A DNA stretch of 64,000 nt, from NCBI RefSeq assembly GCF_026342405.1, contig NZ_JAPEMU010000001.1, forward strand, positions 3,410,001-3,474,000. Direction: 5' to 3'. Source of the DNA: Kitasatospora sp. NBC_00240 (GTDB taxonomy: Bacteria > Actinomycetota > Actinomycetes > Streptomycetales > Streptomycetaceae). The notes under the pieces were generated by a model. It was given only the letters and a program-made list of their open reading frames with translations. It did no database searches and was not told the origin of the DNA. Shown here in pieces: positions 24,216-33,698 of this stretch. The number at the start of each line of letters is the position of its first letter. Within the stretch, counting starts at the first letter, position 1. The position numbers were made by a program, and so were the translations under genes.

Positions 24216-25889
24216 TCAGGCCGCCCCGGTGCCGGTCAGCGCCCTGACCTCCAGCTCCGCGTACCGGTCGGGGTCGGGCAGCTCCCGGGAGGTGAGCGTG
24301 CCGAGCCAGCCGGCCAGGAAACCCAGCGGGATGGAGACCAGGCCGGGGTTCTCCAGCGGGAACCAGTGGAAGTCCAGACCGGGGAAGACCGCCGTCCGGC
24401 CGCCCGAGACCACCGGCGAGAACACCACCAGGAGCACCGCCGGGACGAGCCCCCCGTACACCGACCAGATCGCGCCCCGGGTGGTGAAGCGCCGCCAGAA
24501 CAGGCTGAACAGCAGCACCGGCAGATTGGCCGAGGCCGCGACGGCGAAGGCAAGGCCGACCAGGAAGGCCACGTTCAGCTGCTGGGCGAACAGGCTCAGC
24601 ACGATCGCCAGCGCCCCGATCGCCACCGCCGCCACCCTGGCCACCCGCACCTCCTGCTGCTCGGTCACCGGCCGCCCGCCGCCCGCCCGGCGCCAGACCC
24701 GGGCGTACAGGTCGTGCGCGAAGGCCGCCGAGGAGGCCAGGGTCAGCCCCGCGACCACGGCCAGGATGGTGGCGAACGCGATGGCGGAGATCAGTGCGAA
24801 GAGGATGATCCCCCAGGTGCTGCCCTCGCCACCGCCGAGGTTCAAGGCGAGCAGCGGGACGGCGGTGTTGCCCGCCGGGTTCGCCGCCCGCACGGCCGGC
24901 GAGCCGATCAGGGCGGTGGCGCCCAGACCCAGCACGACGGCCATCAGGTAGAAGGCGCCGACCAGCCCGATCGCCCACATCGTGGAGCGCCGGGCGGCCC
25001 GGGCGGTGGGCACGGTGTAGAAGCGGGACAGGATGTGCGGCAGACCCGCGGTGCCGAGCACCAGGGCCAGCCCGAGGCTGAAGAAGTCGAGCCGGCTGGT
25101 CAGGCCCGTCCCGTACTTGAGGCCCGGTTCCAGGTACCGCTGCCCGGCGCCGCTGCCCTCGGCGGCGGTGCGCATCAGGTCGGCCAGGTCGCCGTGGAAG
25201 CGGACCAGCACCAGGACGGTGAGCAGCACGGACCCGGCGATCAGCAGGAAGGCCTTGACGATCTGGATCCAGGTGGTGGCCCGCATCCCGCCGACGGTCA
25301 CGTAGACGATCATCAGCGCGCCGACCCCGACGATCGTCCAGGTCTTCGCCTGCCCGCTGTCCGTGCCCAGCAGCAGCGCCACCAGGCTGCCCGCGCCGAC
25401 CATCTGCGCGATCAGGTACAGCAGGGTGACCACGATGCTGGCGCTGCCGGCCGCCGCCCGCACCTGGCGGTGGCGCATCCGTAGCGCCAGCACGTCGGCG
25501 AGGGTGTAGCGCCCGGCGTTGCGGACCAGTTCGGCGACCAGCATCAGCACCACCAGCCAGGCCACCAGGAAGCCGATGCTGTACAGCACGCCGTCGTACC
25601 CGTAGAGCGCGATGAGGCCGGCGACGCCGAGGAAGGAGGCGGCCGAGAGGTAGTCGCCGGAGAGCGCGAAGCCGTTCTGCAGCGGGCTGAAGTCCCGCCC
25701 GCCGGCGAAGAAGTCCTCGGCGGCCTGGCCGCGCCGGCCGACCCACAACGTGATCGCCAGGGTGACCAGGACGACCACCGCGAACAGGGCGACGGCGAGG
25801 CCGTGGTGCTCCCCCGCGGGAGCGGGCGCCGGGGCGGCCGCACCGGCGGCGGAGCCGACGGCCGAGGTGACGGTGGCGGCGGCGCTCAT
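24216..25889 (-). CDS. Cation/acetate-type sodium:solute symporter (SSS family, ActP/MctC-like)
   Basis: The 557-residue protein has about 13 transmembrane segments. It shows SSS-family features: FFAGGRDFSPLQNGFALSGDYLSAASFLG near residues 60-90 (sodium and substrate region) and VGGMRATTWIQIVKAFLL near 200. ActP/MctC homologues import acetate, propionate or pyruvate with cations. Its start overlaps the stop of the upstream DUF485 gene (ATGA), the pairing seen for bacterial acetate permeases. It converges with the CitB-like regulator gene. Confidence 0.94.
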   Translation of the reverse strand: MSAAATVTSAVGSAAGAAAPAPAPAGEHHGLAVALFAVVVLVTLAITLWVGRRGQAAEDFFAGGRDFSPLQNGFALSGDYLSAASFLGVAGLIALYGYDGVLYSIGFLVAWLVVLMLVAELVRNAGRYTLADVLALRMRHRQVRAAAGSASIVVTLLYLIAQMVGAGSLVALLLGTDSGQAKTWTIVGVGALMIVYVTVGGMRATTWIQIVKAFLLIAGSVLLTVLVLVRFHGDLADLMRTAAEGSGAGQRYLEPGLKYGTGLTSRLDFFSLGLALVLGTAGLPHILSRFYTVPTARAARRSTMWAIGLVGAFYLMAVVLGLGATALIGSPAVRAANPAGNTAVPLLALNLGGGEGSTWGIILFALISAIAFATILAVVAGLTLASSAAFAHDLYARVWRRAGGGRPVTEQQEVRVARVAAVAIGALAIVLSLFAQQLNVAFLVGLAFAVAASANLPVLLFSLFWRRFTTRGAIWSVYGGLVPAVLLVVFSPVVSGGRTAVFPGLDFHWFPLENPGLVSIPLGFLAGWLGTLTSRELPDPDRYAELEVRALTGTGAA

Positions 25890-26533
25890 CGGAGCTGGTC
25901 CTGGGTGCTCCAGCGGAGCTCCAGTGCGGCTCGGTCGCGCCGGGTGCGGGCGTTCCGGGCGTACAGCCAGGTCAGCAGGAAGGTGGAGGCGAACTGGAGC
26001 AGTCCCAGCACCCAGGCCACGTTGAGCGGCCCGGCGACCCGGCTGCGCATCAGCGCGGGAGCGGCCGCCTGGGCGCCCACGTAGAGCAGGTACCAGCCCA
26101 GGAAGGCGCCCACGGCGGGGAAGACGAAGGCCCGGTAGCTCCTGCGGATCTCCTGGAACGCCGCGCTCTCCTGCACCGCGCGGTAGACCTCGGCCGCGTC
26201 GGCGGGGGCGGCCGGCGCCTCGGGGGCCGGGGCGGGGTCAGTGGGAGCGGCGGGGGCGGGAGCGGCGTCGGCGGGGGCCGTCCGGAACGCCTGGGCGGCA
26301 GGGGCCGGTGGGGCAGCGGGCGCGGGTTCCGTGGGCACGACCGACGGCGCCGGTACCGCCTGTCCCGGCGCCGGAGCCACCGGCTGCGCGGACCGGGCGG
26401 GCTGGGCCGGCCGGGCCGGCTGCCGCGGTGTCCGGCGGGACTTCGGAACAGCACGGGCCGGCCCGGCGGGCCGTGCGGCCCACCAGTCGAACCGCTCCCC
26501 CTGGTCGGGACTGCTCGTGTGCTGTTGTGGCAC
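25886..26533 (-). CDS. DUF485 membrane protein with a long proline/alanine-rich N-terminus
   Basis: The 215-residue protein has two parts. Residues 1 to about 110 are low-complexity Pro/Ala/Arg. Residues about 125-200 form the DUF485 domain (SAAFQEIRRSYRAFVFPAVGA with two TM helices, then WVLGLLQFASTFLLTWLYARNA). DUF485 (YjcH-like) proteins accompany acetate symporters, and the overlap with the downstream symporter gene supports that role. GTG at 26533 (VPQQHTSS) is chosen for its AGGAG ribosome site; a GTG at 26620 in the same frame lacks one. Canonical DUF485 proteins are only about 100 aa, so the extension is unusual. Confidence 0.85.
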   Translation of the reverse strand: MPQQHTSSPDQGERFDWWAARPAGPARAVPKSRRTPRQPARPAQPARSAQPVAPAPGQAVPAPSVVPTEPAPAAPPAPAAQAFRTAPADAAPAPAAPTDPAPAPEAPAAPADAAEVYRAVQESAAFQEIRRSYRAFVFPAVGAFLGWYLLYVGAQAAAPALMRSRVAGPLNVAWVLGLLQFASTFLLTWLYARNARTRRDRAALELRWSTQDQLR

Positions 26534-26647
26534 TGCTGCTCCTGGGCCCGGCGCACCTCTGACCGGACCATGATGGTCGCGCCCTCGCCCCGGGCCACGC
26601 CCGTTTGCAGATACGTTCACTCAATGAGGTGAGGAATCAGCCCGGAA

Positions 26648-26663
26648 GGCCTAGACCGGTCCT
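26648..26663 (-). promoter_or_regulatory. Weak DasR-like palindrome upstream of DUF485/symporter operon
   Basis: On the minus strand the sequence ACCGGTCTAGGCCTTC shares the GGTCTAG-CC core with the DasR consensus, about 11 of 16 positions. It lies about 115 nt before the DUF485 start. The match is weak and could be chance. Confidence 0.25.
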
Positions 26664-26715
26664 TCGGCGGATGACACTCCCTCACCACCGGCTCGTGAGA
26701 AGGGTTTCGAGCCCT

Positions 26716-27465
26716 TCAGGACGACGGCCCGGCGATCCCGTGCCGGAAGGCGTAGGTGACGGCCTGGGCCCGGTCGCGGACGGCGGTCTTGGCGAAGAGG
26801 TTGTTGATGTGGGTCTTCACCGTGGCGGGGCCGACGAACAGCCGCTCGGCGATCTCGCTGTTGGACAGGCCCTCGGCGATCAGGGCCAGCACCTCGGCCT
26901 CCCGGACGGTCAGCCCGTCCGGCAGGACCGAGGGGAGCGCCCGCGGCTCCCGCTCGGGCGCTCGCTCCTCGGAGACCGTCGCCGACAGCCTTTCCAGCAG
27001 CCGGCGTTGGATCTGCGGAGAGAGCCCGGCCGCACCCGAGCGCACGTCGGCGACGGCCCGCGCGATCTCCTCGCCGCCGGCGTCCTTGGTGAGGTAGCCC
27101 CGGGCCCCGGCCTGCAGCGCGGGGAAGAGCGACTCGTCGTCGGCGTAGGTGGTCAGGATCACCACCTCGGTGCCGGGGTGGTCGGCGCGGATCCGGCGGG
27201 TCGCCTCGACGCCGTCGCACCGCGGCATCCGAAGATCCATCAGGACGACATCGGGGTCGTACCTGGCGACCAGCCGGACGGCCTCCTCGCCGTCGGCGGC
27301 CGCTCCCACCACCTCGATCCCCGGCAGCAGCCCCAGCAGCATCACGATCCCCTCGCGCACCACGGTCTGATCGTCCGCCACCAGCACCCGGGTGGGTCGC
27401 CCGTCCGCCCCGGGGCCGCCGGCCGTGCCGTCCCCGCCGCCCCGGCCGAAGGTGCCTTCCGTCAT
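26716..27465 (-). CDS. NarL/FixJ-type response regulator
   Basis: The 249-residue protein has a 25-residue glycine-rich leader, a receiver domain (acidic pair at 31-32, phospho-acceptor Asp77 in VVLMDLRMP, Lys in YLTKDAGG) and a C-terminal LuxR-type HTH near 185-240 (LTVREAEVLALIAEGLSNSE). ATG at 27465 overlaps the kinase stop by 4 nt (ATGA), so expression is coupled. It should act on promoters in response to the partner kinase; target genes are unknown. Confidence 0.95.
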   Translation of the reverse strand: MTEGTFGRGGGDGTAGGPGADGRPTRVLVADDQTVVREGIVMLLGLLPGIEVVGAAADGEEAVRLVARYDPDVVLMDLRMPRCDGVEATRRIRADHPGTEVVILTTYADDESLFPALQAGARGYLTKDAGGEEIARAVADVRSGAAGLSPQIQRRLLERLSATVSEERAPEREPRALPSVLPDGLTVREAEVLALIAEGLSNSEIAERLFVGPATVKTHINNLFAKTAVRDRAQAVTYAFRHGIAGPSS

Positions 27466-28712
27466 CCGGGCATCCGCAGCAACACGCGCCATCCTCCCTC
27501 GTCGGGGCCCGCCAGCAGGGTGCCGCCGAGCAGTTCGGCGCGTTCGCGCATCCCCAGCAGACCGTACCCGCTGCCGCTCTCCGCCAGCCCGGCGATCGGC
27601 TCGACGCGCGGCCCGACGCCCTCCTGACCACCCTGCTCGGCACCCTGCTCGGCGGCCCGGCCGACGCCCTGGCCTTCGGGCTGCTCGGCGCTCGCCGGCC
27701 GGGGCGGCGTGTTGCGGACCTCCAGCTCCACCACGTCCCGCTGGTAGCGCAGTTCGAGAGTGCACCGGCCGCCGGGCGCGTGCTTGCGGACGTTGGTGAG
27801 CGCCTCCTGCGCCGTACGGCGGACCGCCAGGCCGGCCTCCGCGGCAAGCGGGCGGGGCGTGCCCGTGACGGTCAGTCCGGCGCGTTCGCCCTCCGCCAGC
27901 GCGACCAGGTACTCGCCGACCGGCGTGAACTCCCCGCGCAGCGCGGAGAGTGCCTGCCGAGTCTCGGTCAGCCCGTCCTGGGCCATCCGCCGCGCGGCCA
28001 CCACCCGCTCCCGCACCCGGGCCCGATCGGCGCCCGCGTCCAGCATCAGCCGGGCCGCCTCCAGATGGACGAGCTGCGCGGAGAGGCTGTGTGCCAGCAC
28101 GTCGTGGATCTCCCGGGCGATCCTGGCCCGCTCGGCGAGCGCCGCGCTCTGCGCCTCGGCCGCGCGCGCCGCGCGCTCCTGCCGGAGTAGCCGGGCCGCC
28201 GCCCCCCGGGACTCGCCGTCCAGCCGCAGCAGGTAGCCGAACAGCGCGAGGCCGCCGACCGTCGCCGAGACGCCCGGCCAGCTGTCCCCGCTCGCCAGCG
28301 CGTAGGACCCGAGGCCCAGCACCGTCACCGGCAGGGCGGCCGCCAGCGGCAGCCTGATCAGGGCGGTCAGCCCGAGGCCGCACCAGAGGAAGTTCGCCAG
28401 CAGGTGGGCGTGCCCGAGATCGGCGGCCCACGCCGTGGCCAGGAGCGTCGCCGCCAGCACCAGCGAGGACCGCAGCCACTGCTCGCGGCCGGCCCGCAGG
28501 AAGGCGGCGGCCTGGGCGAGTGCCGCGACCAGGCCGAGAGCGGCGGCGACCGCCCCCCACCCGTGGTGGTCGCCGGGTGCGAAGGTGCCCCAGACCAGCA
28601 CCCCGACCAGCACCGCCCGGCCGATCAGCGAGAGCGTCCGGCGGGCGGGCGTCAACGGCTCCCTGACCAGCCCCTCACGGGCCGGCCAGCGGGTCCAGGT
28701 CTCCGAGCGCAA
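27462..28712 (-). CDS. NarL-partner sensor histidine kinase (HisKA_3 type)
   Basis: The 416-residue kinase has about five hydrophobic segments between residues 25 and 165 and no large extracytoplasmic domain. A HisKA_3 dimerisation/phospho-acceptor motif follows, ERARIAREIHDVLAHSLSAQL (His203). The HATPase_c domain shows RTAQEALTNVRKHA (N-box) and GSGYGLLGMRERAELLGG (G-box). Between those boxes lies an unusual glutamine/glycine-rich insert of about 30 residues (near 330-365). TTG at 28712 has GGAAG 8 nt upstream. The gene follows a small DUF1453-like gene by 91 nt. Confidence 0.93.
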   Translation of the reverse strand: MRSETWTRWPAREGLVREPLTPARRTLSLIGRAVLVGVLVWGTFAPGDHHGWGAVAAALGLVAALAQAAAFLRAGREQWLRSSLVLAATLLATAWAADLGHAHLLANFLWCGLGLTALIRLPLAAALPVTVLGLGSYALASGDSWPGVSATVGGLALFGYLLRLDGESRGAAARLLRQERAARAAEAQSAALAERARIAREIHDVLAHSLSAQLVHLEAARLMLDAGADRARVRERVVAARRMAQDGLTETRQALSALRGEFTPVGEYLVALAEGERAGLTVTGTPRPLAAEAGLAVRRTAQEALTNVRKHAPGGRCTLELRYQRDVVELEVRNTPPRPASAEQPEGQGVGRAAEQGAEQGGQEGVGPRVEPIAGLAESGSGYGLLGMRERAELLGGTLLAGPDEGGWRVLLRMPG

Positions 28713-28803
28713 CGGACGGCCTTCCTGTTCGGGTGCCGGACCGGTCGTCCCGGGCGCGGCACGGACGGGCCGGAGGGAGGGGCGGGCCCGTGCGGTCGGT
28801 GGA

Positions 28804-29274
28804 TCAGCCCGGCGCGTGCAACAGATCGCGCGCCCTCCAGTTCACCACGGCGCCCCTGACCAGCAGCAGCACCGCGAGGCTGAGCAGCAGCGCATCGGTG
28901 CTCTGGTGGATGTGCAGGGCGGCCGCGAGGCCGTACAGGCCCAGCCGGAGGGCGATCATCCCGCCCCAGGCGGCCGCGGTGGCCCTGGTGCCCCGCACCC
29001 AGACACTGCCGTCCGGCTCCCGGCGGATCCGCACCGTCCAGCCCCAGACCGTGCCCATCGCCGCCACCACCAGCAGCGACCCGGCCAGCAGGGCGACCGC
29101 CCCGGCCCGGTGGGCCGGGTCCAGCAGGTGCGGGTCGCGCAGGGCGATCACCGCCAGCACCGCGGGAACCACCCAGAAACGTCGCTCGGTGTCGATCCGC
29201 TGCGGGCGCAGCTGGCGGCGGACCACCAGGGCGAGCACCGCGATGATCACGAGGATGTTGACGAGGCCGCTCAT
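28804..29274 (-). CDS. DUF1453-like integral membrane protein
   Basis: The 156-residue protein has four to five hydrophobic segments. Its first 20 residues (MSGLVNILVIIAVLALVVRR) form a TM helix followed by QLRPQRIDTERRFWVVPA, typical of the DUF1453 group. No enzymatic motif is visible. ATG follows GGAGTG. It is first in the leftward set DUF1453 - kinase - regulator, so it may modulate or be controlled by that system. That role is inferred from position only. Confidence 0.8.
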   Translation of the reverse strand: MSGLVNILVIIAVLALVVRRQLRPQRIDTERRFWVVPAVLAVIALRDPHLLDPAHRAGAVALLAGSLLVVAAMGTVWGWTVRIRREPDGSVWVRGTRATAAAWGGMIALRLGLYGLAAALHIHQSTDALLLSLAVLLLVRGAVVNWRARDLLHAPG

Positions 29275-29363
29275 CGGTCACTCCGTAGCCGGTCGGGGAG
29301 GTCTGCTGACCTCTTCGACGCTACGGATCGGGCCGCCCGGCGGGATCGGAGCCGGGGTGGAAC

Positions 29364-29411
29364 CACGGCGCGGGGGCTCTCCACCCGTGGGTGGAGAGCC
29401 CCCGCGCCGTG
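29364..29411 (-). terminator. parE terminator, perfect 22-bp hairpin
   Basis: Arms 29364-29385 and 29390-29411 pair perfectly around a CGTG loop, 62 nt past the parE stop. It is the longest perfect hairpin I found in the window. Confidence 0.8.
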
Positions 29412-29473
29412 CGGGTACCGCTACCGGCCGTCCGGCGTGGCCGGAGGTTGGTCCGTCCTGCGGAGCCGAAGGC

Positions 29474-31585
29474 TCAGGCGTCGATCCGGGAACGGTCCAG
29501 GGTGGCGGCGGAGTCGACGATGAACTCCTTGCGCGGGGCGACGTCGTTGCCCATCAGCAGGTCGAAGATCCGCTCCGCCTGCTCCAGGTCGCCGAGGTTG
29601 ATCCGGCGCAGGGTGCGGTGGCGCGGGTCCATGGTGGTCTCCGCCAGCTGGTCGGCGTCCATCTCACCGAGGCCCTTGTACCGCTGGACCGGGTCCTTCC
29701 AGCGCTGCCCCTTGCGCTGGAACTCCAGCAGGGTGCTGCGCAGTTCGGCGTCCGAGTAGGTGTAGTGGTACTTCTCCTGCCCACGCTTGGGGTTGGTGAG
29801 CTCGATCCGGTGCAGCGGCGGGACGGCCGCGAAGACCCGGCCCTGCTCCACCATCGGCCGCATGTAGCGCTGAAAGAGCGTCAGCAGCAGGCAGCGGATG
29901 TGCGAACCGTCGACGTCGGCGTCGGCCATGAAGATGACCCGCCCGTAGCGGGCCTGGTCGATCTCGAAGGTGCGCCCCGAACCCGCCCCTATGACCTGGA
30001 TGATGGCGGCGCACTCGGCGTTCTTGAGCATGTCCGAGACCGAGGCCTTCTGGACGTTCAGGATCTTGCCGCGGATCGGCAGCAGGGCCTGGAACTCGGA
30101 GTTGCGGGCCAGCTTCGCGGTACCGAGGGCGGAGTCGCCCTCGACGATGAAGAGTTCGCTGCGCTCGACGTCGTCGCTGCGGCAGTCGGCCAGCTTCGCG
30201 GGGAGCGAGGAGGTCTCCAGCGCGGTCTTGCGACGCTGGGCCTCCTTGTGCTGGCGGGCCGCGACCCGGGTACGGGCGGCCGCGACGACCTTCTCCAGGA
30301 CGGCCCGGGCCTGGAGCTTGTCGTCCTTCTTGGCGGAGGTCAGGAAGTTCTTGAGCTCTTTGGCGACGACCGCCGCGACGATCCGGTTGGCCGCCGAGGT
30401 GCCGAGCACCTCCTTGGTCTGCCCCTCGAACTGCGGCTCGGCCAGCCGGACCGTCACCACCGCGGTGAGGCCCTCGGTGGCGTCGTCCTTGGTGACGTCG
30501 TCCTCCGCCACCCGCAGCAGCTTCGCCGAACGCAGCGCCTCGTTGACCGTCTTGGCGAGCGAGCGCTCGAAGCCGGTGACGTGGGTGCCGCCCTTGGGGG
30601 TGGCGATGATGTTCACGAAGGAGCGCAGGGTGGTGTCGTAGCCGGCGCCCCAGCGCAGCGCGATGTCCACCCCGAGCTGGCGGGTGACCTCGGTGGGGGT
30701 CATGTGGCCGAGCTCGTCCAGGACGGGGACGGTCTCCTTGAAGGTGCCCTCGCCGTGCAGCCGCAGGACGTCGCAGACCGGCTTGTCCGGGGCGAGGAAC
30801 TCGCAGAACTCGCTGATCCCGCCGTCGTAGCGGAAGGTCGACTCCTCGACCTTCTCACTCTCCGTCAAGCGCTCGTCACGGACCACGATCGTGAGGCCGG
30901 GGACCAGGAAGGCGGTCTGCCGGGCCCGGCTGTGCAGGCCTTCGAGGGAGAGCTTCGCCTCCCGGAGGAAGATCTGGCGGTCGGCCCAGTAGCGGATCCG
31001 GGTGCCGGTGCGGCCCTTGGGGACCTTGCGGGCCTTGGTCAGGCCGTTGGCGGGCTCGAACGGCGCGTCCGGGCTGAGCTCGGTGAAGATGCCGGGGGTG
31101 CCCCGGCGGAAGCTGATCGCGTGGGTGTGGCCGCTGCGGTCCACCTCGACGTCCAGCCGGGCCGAGAGGGCGTTGACCACCGAGGCGCCGACACCGTGCA
31201 GGCCGCCGGAGGCCGCGTAGGAGCCGCCGCCGAACTTGCCGCCGGCGTGCAGCTTGGTCATCACGACCTCGACGCCGGACAGACCGGTCTTCGGCTCCAC
31301 GTCGACCGGGATGCCGCGACCGTTGTCGCGGACCTCCACCGAGGAGTCGTCGTGCAGGACGACCTCGATACGGTCGCAGTGGCCGCCGAGGGCCTCGTCG
31401 ACCGAGTTGTCGATGATCTCCCACAGGCAGTGCATCAGACCGCGACTGTCCGTCGACCCGATGTACATGCCCGGGCGCTTGCGGACCGCCTCCAGGCCCT
31501 CCAGGACGAGCAGATGCCGAGCGGTGTAGTTGGATCCGTCGTCCCCGGACAACAGGGCGGCCGAGGCGTTCTTCCCGGCGCTCAT
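29474..31585 (-). CDS. parE: Topoisomerase IV subunit B (GyrB/ParE family)
   Basis: The 703-residue ATPase subunit partners ParC. Order: GHKL ATPase domain with EIIDNSVDEALGG (near 58), DNGRGIPVDVEP, and GGLHGVGASVVNALS (near 130); transducer domain; TOPRIM domain with FIVEGDSALG near 450 and the metal-binding MADADVDGSHI near 525; and a C-terminal tail with RYKGLGEMDADQL. ATG at 31585 (MSAGKNASA) is taken as the start; longer in-frame sequence upstream is non-conserved in character, and no ribosome site is clear. Confidence 0.95.
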   Translation of the reverse strand: MSAGKNASAALLSGDDGSNYTARHLLVLEGLEAVRKRPGMYIGSTDSRGLMHCLWEIIDNSVDEALGGHCDRIEVVLHDDSSVEVRDNGRGIPVDVEPKTGLSGVEVVMTKLHAGGKFGGGSYAASGGLHGVGASVVNALSARLDVEVDRSGHTHAISFRRGTPGIFTELSPDAPFEPANGLTKARKVPKGRTGTRIRYWADRQIFLREAKLSLEGLHSRARQTAFLVPGLTIVVRDERLTESEKVEESTFRYDGGISEFCEFLAPDKPVCDVLRLHGEGTFKETVPVLDELGHMTPTEVTRQLGVDIALRWGAGYDTTLRSFVNIIATPKGGTHVTGFERSLAKTVNEALRSAKLLRVAEDDVTKDDATEGLTAVVTVRLAEPQFEGQTKEVLGTSAANRIVAAVVAKELKNFLTSAKKDDKLQARAVLEKVVAAARTRVAARQHKEAQRRKTALETSSLPAKLADCRSDDVERSELFIVEGDSALGTAKLARNSEFQALLPIRGKILNVQKASVSDMLKNAECAAIIQVIGAGSGRTFEIDQARYGRVIFMADADVDGSHIRCLLLTLFQRYMRPMVEQGRVFAAVPPLHRIELTNPKRGQEKYHYTYSDAELRSTLLEFQRKGQRWKDPVQRYKGLGEMDADQLAETTMDPRHRTLRRINLGDLEQAERIFDLLMGNDVAPRKEFIVDSAATLDRSRIDA

Positions 31586-32208
31586 GCCCGCGCCCCGATG
31601 CCCTCGGCAGGCACCTGCCGCACCGCACACCTGTTGCTGGTTCGCTCGCTCCGCTCGCTCACGCGGTGCTCTCCTCGGTGAAGTTCTGTCTCGTCGGTCA
31701 CATCCGGGCCCGGCCAGTGCATCACACCGGACCGACAGCCGTTCCACTCCGTGTGCGCTCCCCTTCGCTCGGTACGCACACGCCCCGCCGGGGCCTCTGC
31801 ATGCCGGGCCCGGTCCGCGCAGCCTGTACGCGCTGCGCGAACACGACTTCCGGTCGATCCGGAGCAGCGGAGCGCCATCTCCTCCCGAAATCACCGGCCC
31901 TGGCGGACCGTGGGGACGAGTGCAGGCTCTGGAACTGCCGAGATGCAGGCTACCGGTGGCTGGGACGGGGCTTATGCTCCAACCCAGCAGAGGATTATGC
32001 TACGCGGACCTCGACCCCCGGTCCGATCGGGCGTTCGAGCCGCGGGCGGATCCTGGGAACCGGTACGCATGAACCACCGGCCCCCGGGGCACGTCCTCAT
32101 CAACACAAGCAGAATCCTCAAAGAAGAAAAGCCACGAGCGGGAACGTTTTCGGCCTGGTTGGATGTTGACCCTGGTACGACAGCTCGTCGAGCTAGAGAA
32201 GAGGCGAC
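31586..32208. other. 623-nt divergent intergenic region between parE and a DUF7455-like gene
   Basis: No coding sequence is convincing. It contains CGCTCGCTCCGCTCGCTC-type simple repetition (about 31642-31660), a GTGTGCG/CGCACAC inverted pair (about 31748-31790), and an A-rich patch near 32100-32140. A TTGACC at about 32165 could be the -35 of the rightward gene, but no good -10 stands at the right spacing. Confidence 0.35.
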
Positions 32209-32442
32209 GTGACTACTGTTCTGACACCTGCGAGCCCGCTGACCGCGGCTGACCGCTGCGACCGCTGCGGCGCCCAGGCATACCTGCGCGTCGTACTCGC
32301 GAGCGGCGGAGAGCTGCTCTTCTGCGCCCACCACGGGCGGAAGTTCGAGCCTGAGCTCAAGAAGATCGCCGTTGAGATACAGGACGAGAGCGGTCGTCTC
32401 ACGACCACGGCCACCGCCACGGCTTCCGACGACGAACGCTGA
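32209..32442 (+). CDS. Small DUF7455-like putative zinc-ribbon protein
   Basis: The 77-residue protein has CDRCGAQAYLRVVLASGGEL followed by LFCAHHGRKF. A CxxC pair and a CxHH pair about 22 residues apart suggest a small zinc site. The C-terminus is Thr/Ala-rich and probably disordered. The start is GTG with GAAGAGG upstream. Homologues sit beside hrdB/parE in related actinomycetes to my recollection, but function is unknown. Confidence 0.85.
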   Translation: MTTVLTPASPLTAADRCDRCGAQAYLRVVLASGGELLFCAHHGRKFEPELKKIAVEIQDESGRLTTTATATASDDER

Positions 32443-32498
32443 CCCAGGCGCTCCACGGACGAACCCGCATCGGACCGCACCGACCGACTGGTCGGACG

Positions 32499-32539
32499 AG
32501 CCGGACGACAGGCCCCAGCCAGGGGCCGGTCGTCCGGCT
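32499..32539. terminator. Bidirectional terminator between DUF7455-like and protease genes
   Basis: An 11-bp outer stem (32499-32509 with 32529-32539), an A-G mismatch, a 6-bp inner stem and a 5-nt loop, followed by TT on the + strand. It lies between two converging genes. Confidence 0.7.
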
Positions 32540-32727
32540 TTCGCGTTCACCGGTTCTTCGATCCTGCGACTGCGAGTGATCCGGCGACCACGTTCTGACG
32601 CTCTGTCGGGCGGCGGTCACTGCGCGTCCCTCGCGGGCCCGCGCCGAACGCGAGCCCAGTTGAAACCCCTCCACCCCTGCTGCCCGGGCGATTTCGCGAG
32701 CCGCGGCCACCGGGAGCGACCACCCGG

Positions 32728-33642
32728 TCACATTCTGCCGTGCACCGCGTCCGCCACCGAGGCGATCCTGGTGTAGACGCCCGGCTGGGCCGCCTCCGCG
32801 CAGCCGGTACCCCAGGACACCAGGCCCGCCAGTCGTCCGGCGACCACCAGCGGACCGCCACTGTCGCCCTGGCAGGCGTCCCGCCCCCCTTCGGACTCCC
32901 CCGCACACACCATGCCGCGCGCGTCGAAGTGCCCGTCCGGGCCGCCCGGATAGGCGTGGGCGCAGGTCTCGTCGGCCACGATCGGCACCTCCACACCACG
33001 GAGCGTGGACGAGTAGTGACCGTCCCCGACCGTGTCGCCCCAGCCGTAGACCTGGGCCCGGGTGCCGACGGCGTACGGCTCCGTCTCCCCCTGGCCGACC
33101 AGTTCGATCACCGGCCGGTCGGTCTGCGGCGCGGCGAGCGTGAGCACCGCGACATCGTTCATGTTGGCGACGAAGGAGTAGTCGGGGTGCAGCCAGATGT
33201 TCTCGACCTCCACCTCCCGGCCCGCCGTGCCCCGCAGATCGTCCCGGCCGACCAGGACCCGCAGCCCCGGGCGGTCCACCCGGCGCCCCTTGATCTCGTC
33301 GTAGAAGCAGTGCGCGGCCGTCACGACCTTGGTGGGGGTGACCAGGGCGCCCCCGCAGAACTGGCCGGACCGGCCGGCGCCGAACTGCTGCCGGCTGGAC
33401 AGGGCCACCACCCAGGGGTGCTCCCCGGTGACGGTGGCCGTCCCGCCGACGATCCGGCGGTGCGGCTCGGCCGAGGCCGGCTGACCGGAGGCGACCAGCG
33501 GCGCCGGCAGGGCGACCAGCAGAGCCAGCAGGGCCGTCCGCCGTCGCCGACGCGGGCGCGCACCCACCGGCTCGGCCGGCACCGTGCCCTCCGGTGCGGT
33601 GGTGTCCGACTGGGCGTCCCGCGTGTCCGGGTTGGGCAGCAC
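32728..33642 (-). CDS. Secreted trypsin-like serine protease (S1 family)
   Basis: The precursor of about 304 residues has an arginine-rich n-region (RPRRRRRTALLALLVALPAPL) forming a signal sequence. The chymotrypsin-fold domain begins HRRIVGGTATVTGEHPWVVAL, where IVGG is the activated N-terminus. The catalytic triad is His in VVTAAHCF, Asp in MNDVAVLTL and Ser in CQGDSGGPLV. Aspartate at the DACQGDSGG position predicts trypsin-like Lys/Arg specificity. GTG at 33642 has GGAG 5 nt upstream and is preferred over the 19-codon longer reading. It is found next to hrdB, as in S. coelicolor. Confidence 0.92.
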   Translation of the reverse strand: MLPNPDTRDAQSDTTAPEGTVPAEPVGARPRRRRRTALLALLVALPAPLVASGQPASAEPHRRIVGGTATVTGEHPWVVALSSRQQFGAGRSGQFCGGALVTPTKVVTAAHCFYDEIKGRRVDRPGLRVLVGRDDLRGTAGREVEVENIWLHPDYSFVANMNDVAVLTLAAPQTDRPVIELVGQGETEPYAVGTRAQVYGWGDTVGDGHYSSTLRGVEVPIVADETCAHAYPGGPDGHFDARGMVCAGESEGGRDACQGDSGGPLVVAGRLAGLVSWGTGCAEAAQPGVYTRIASVADAVHGRM

Positions 33643-33698
33643 CGTGTCTCCAGGTTGAATCGGTGGCAGGCAACCGGCACAGCGTAGTCGATCAAGCA

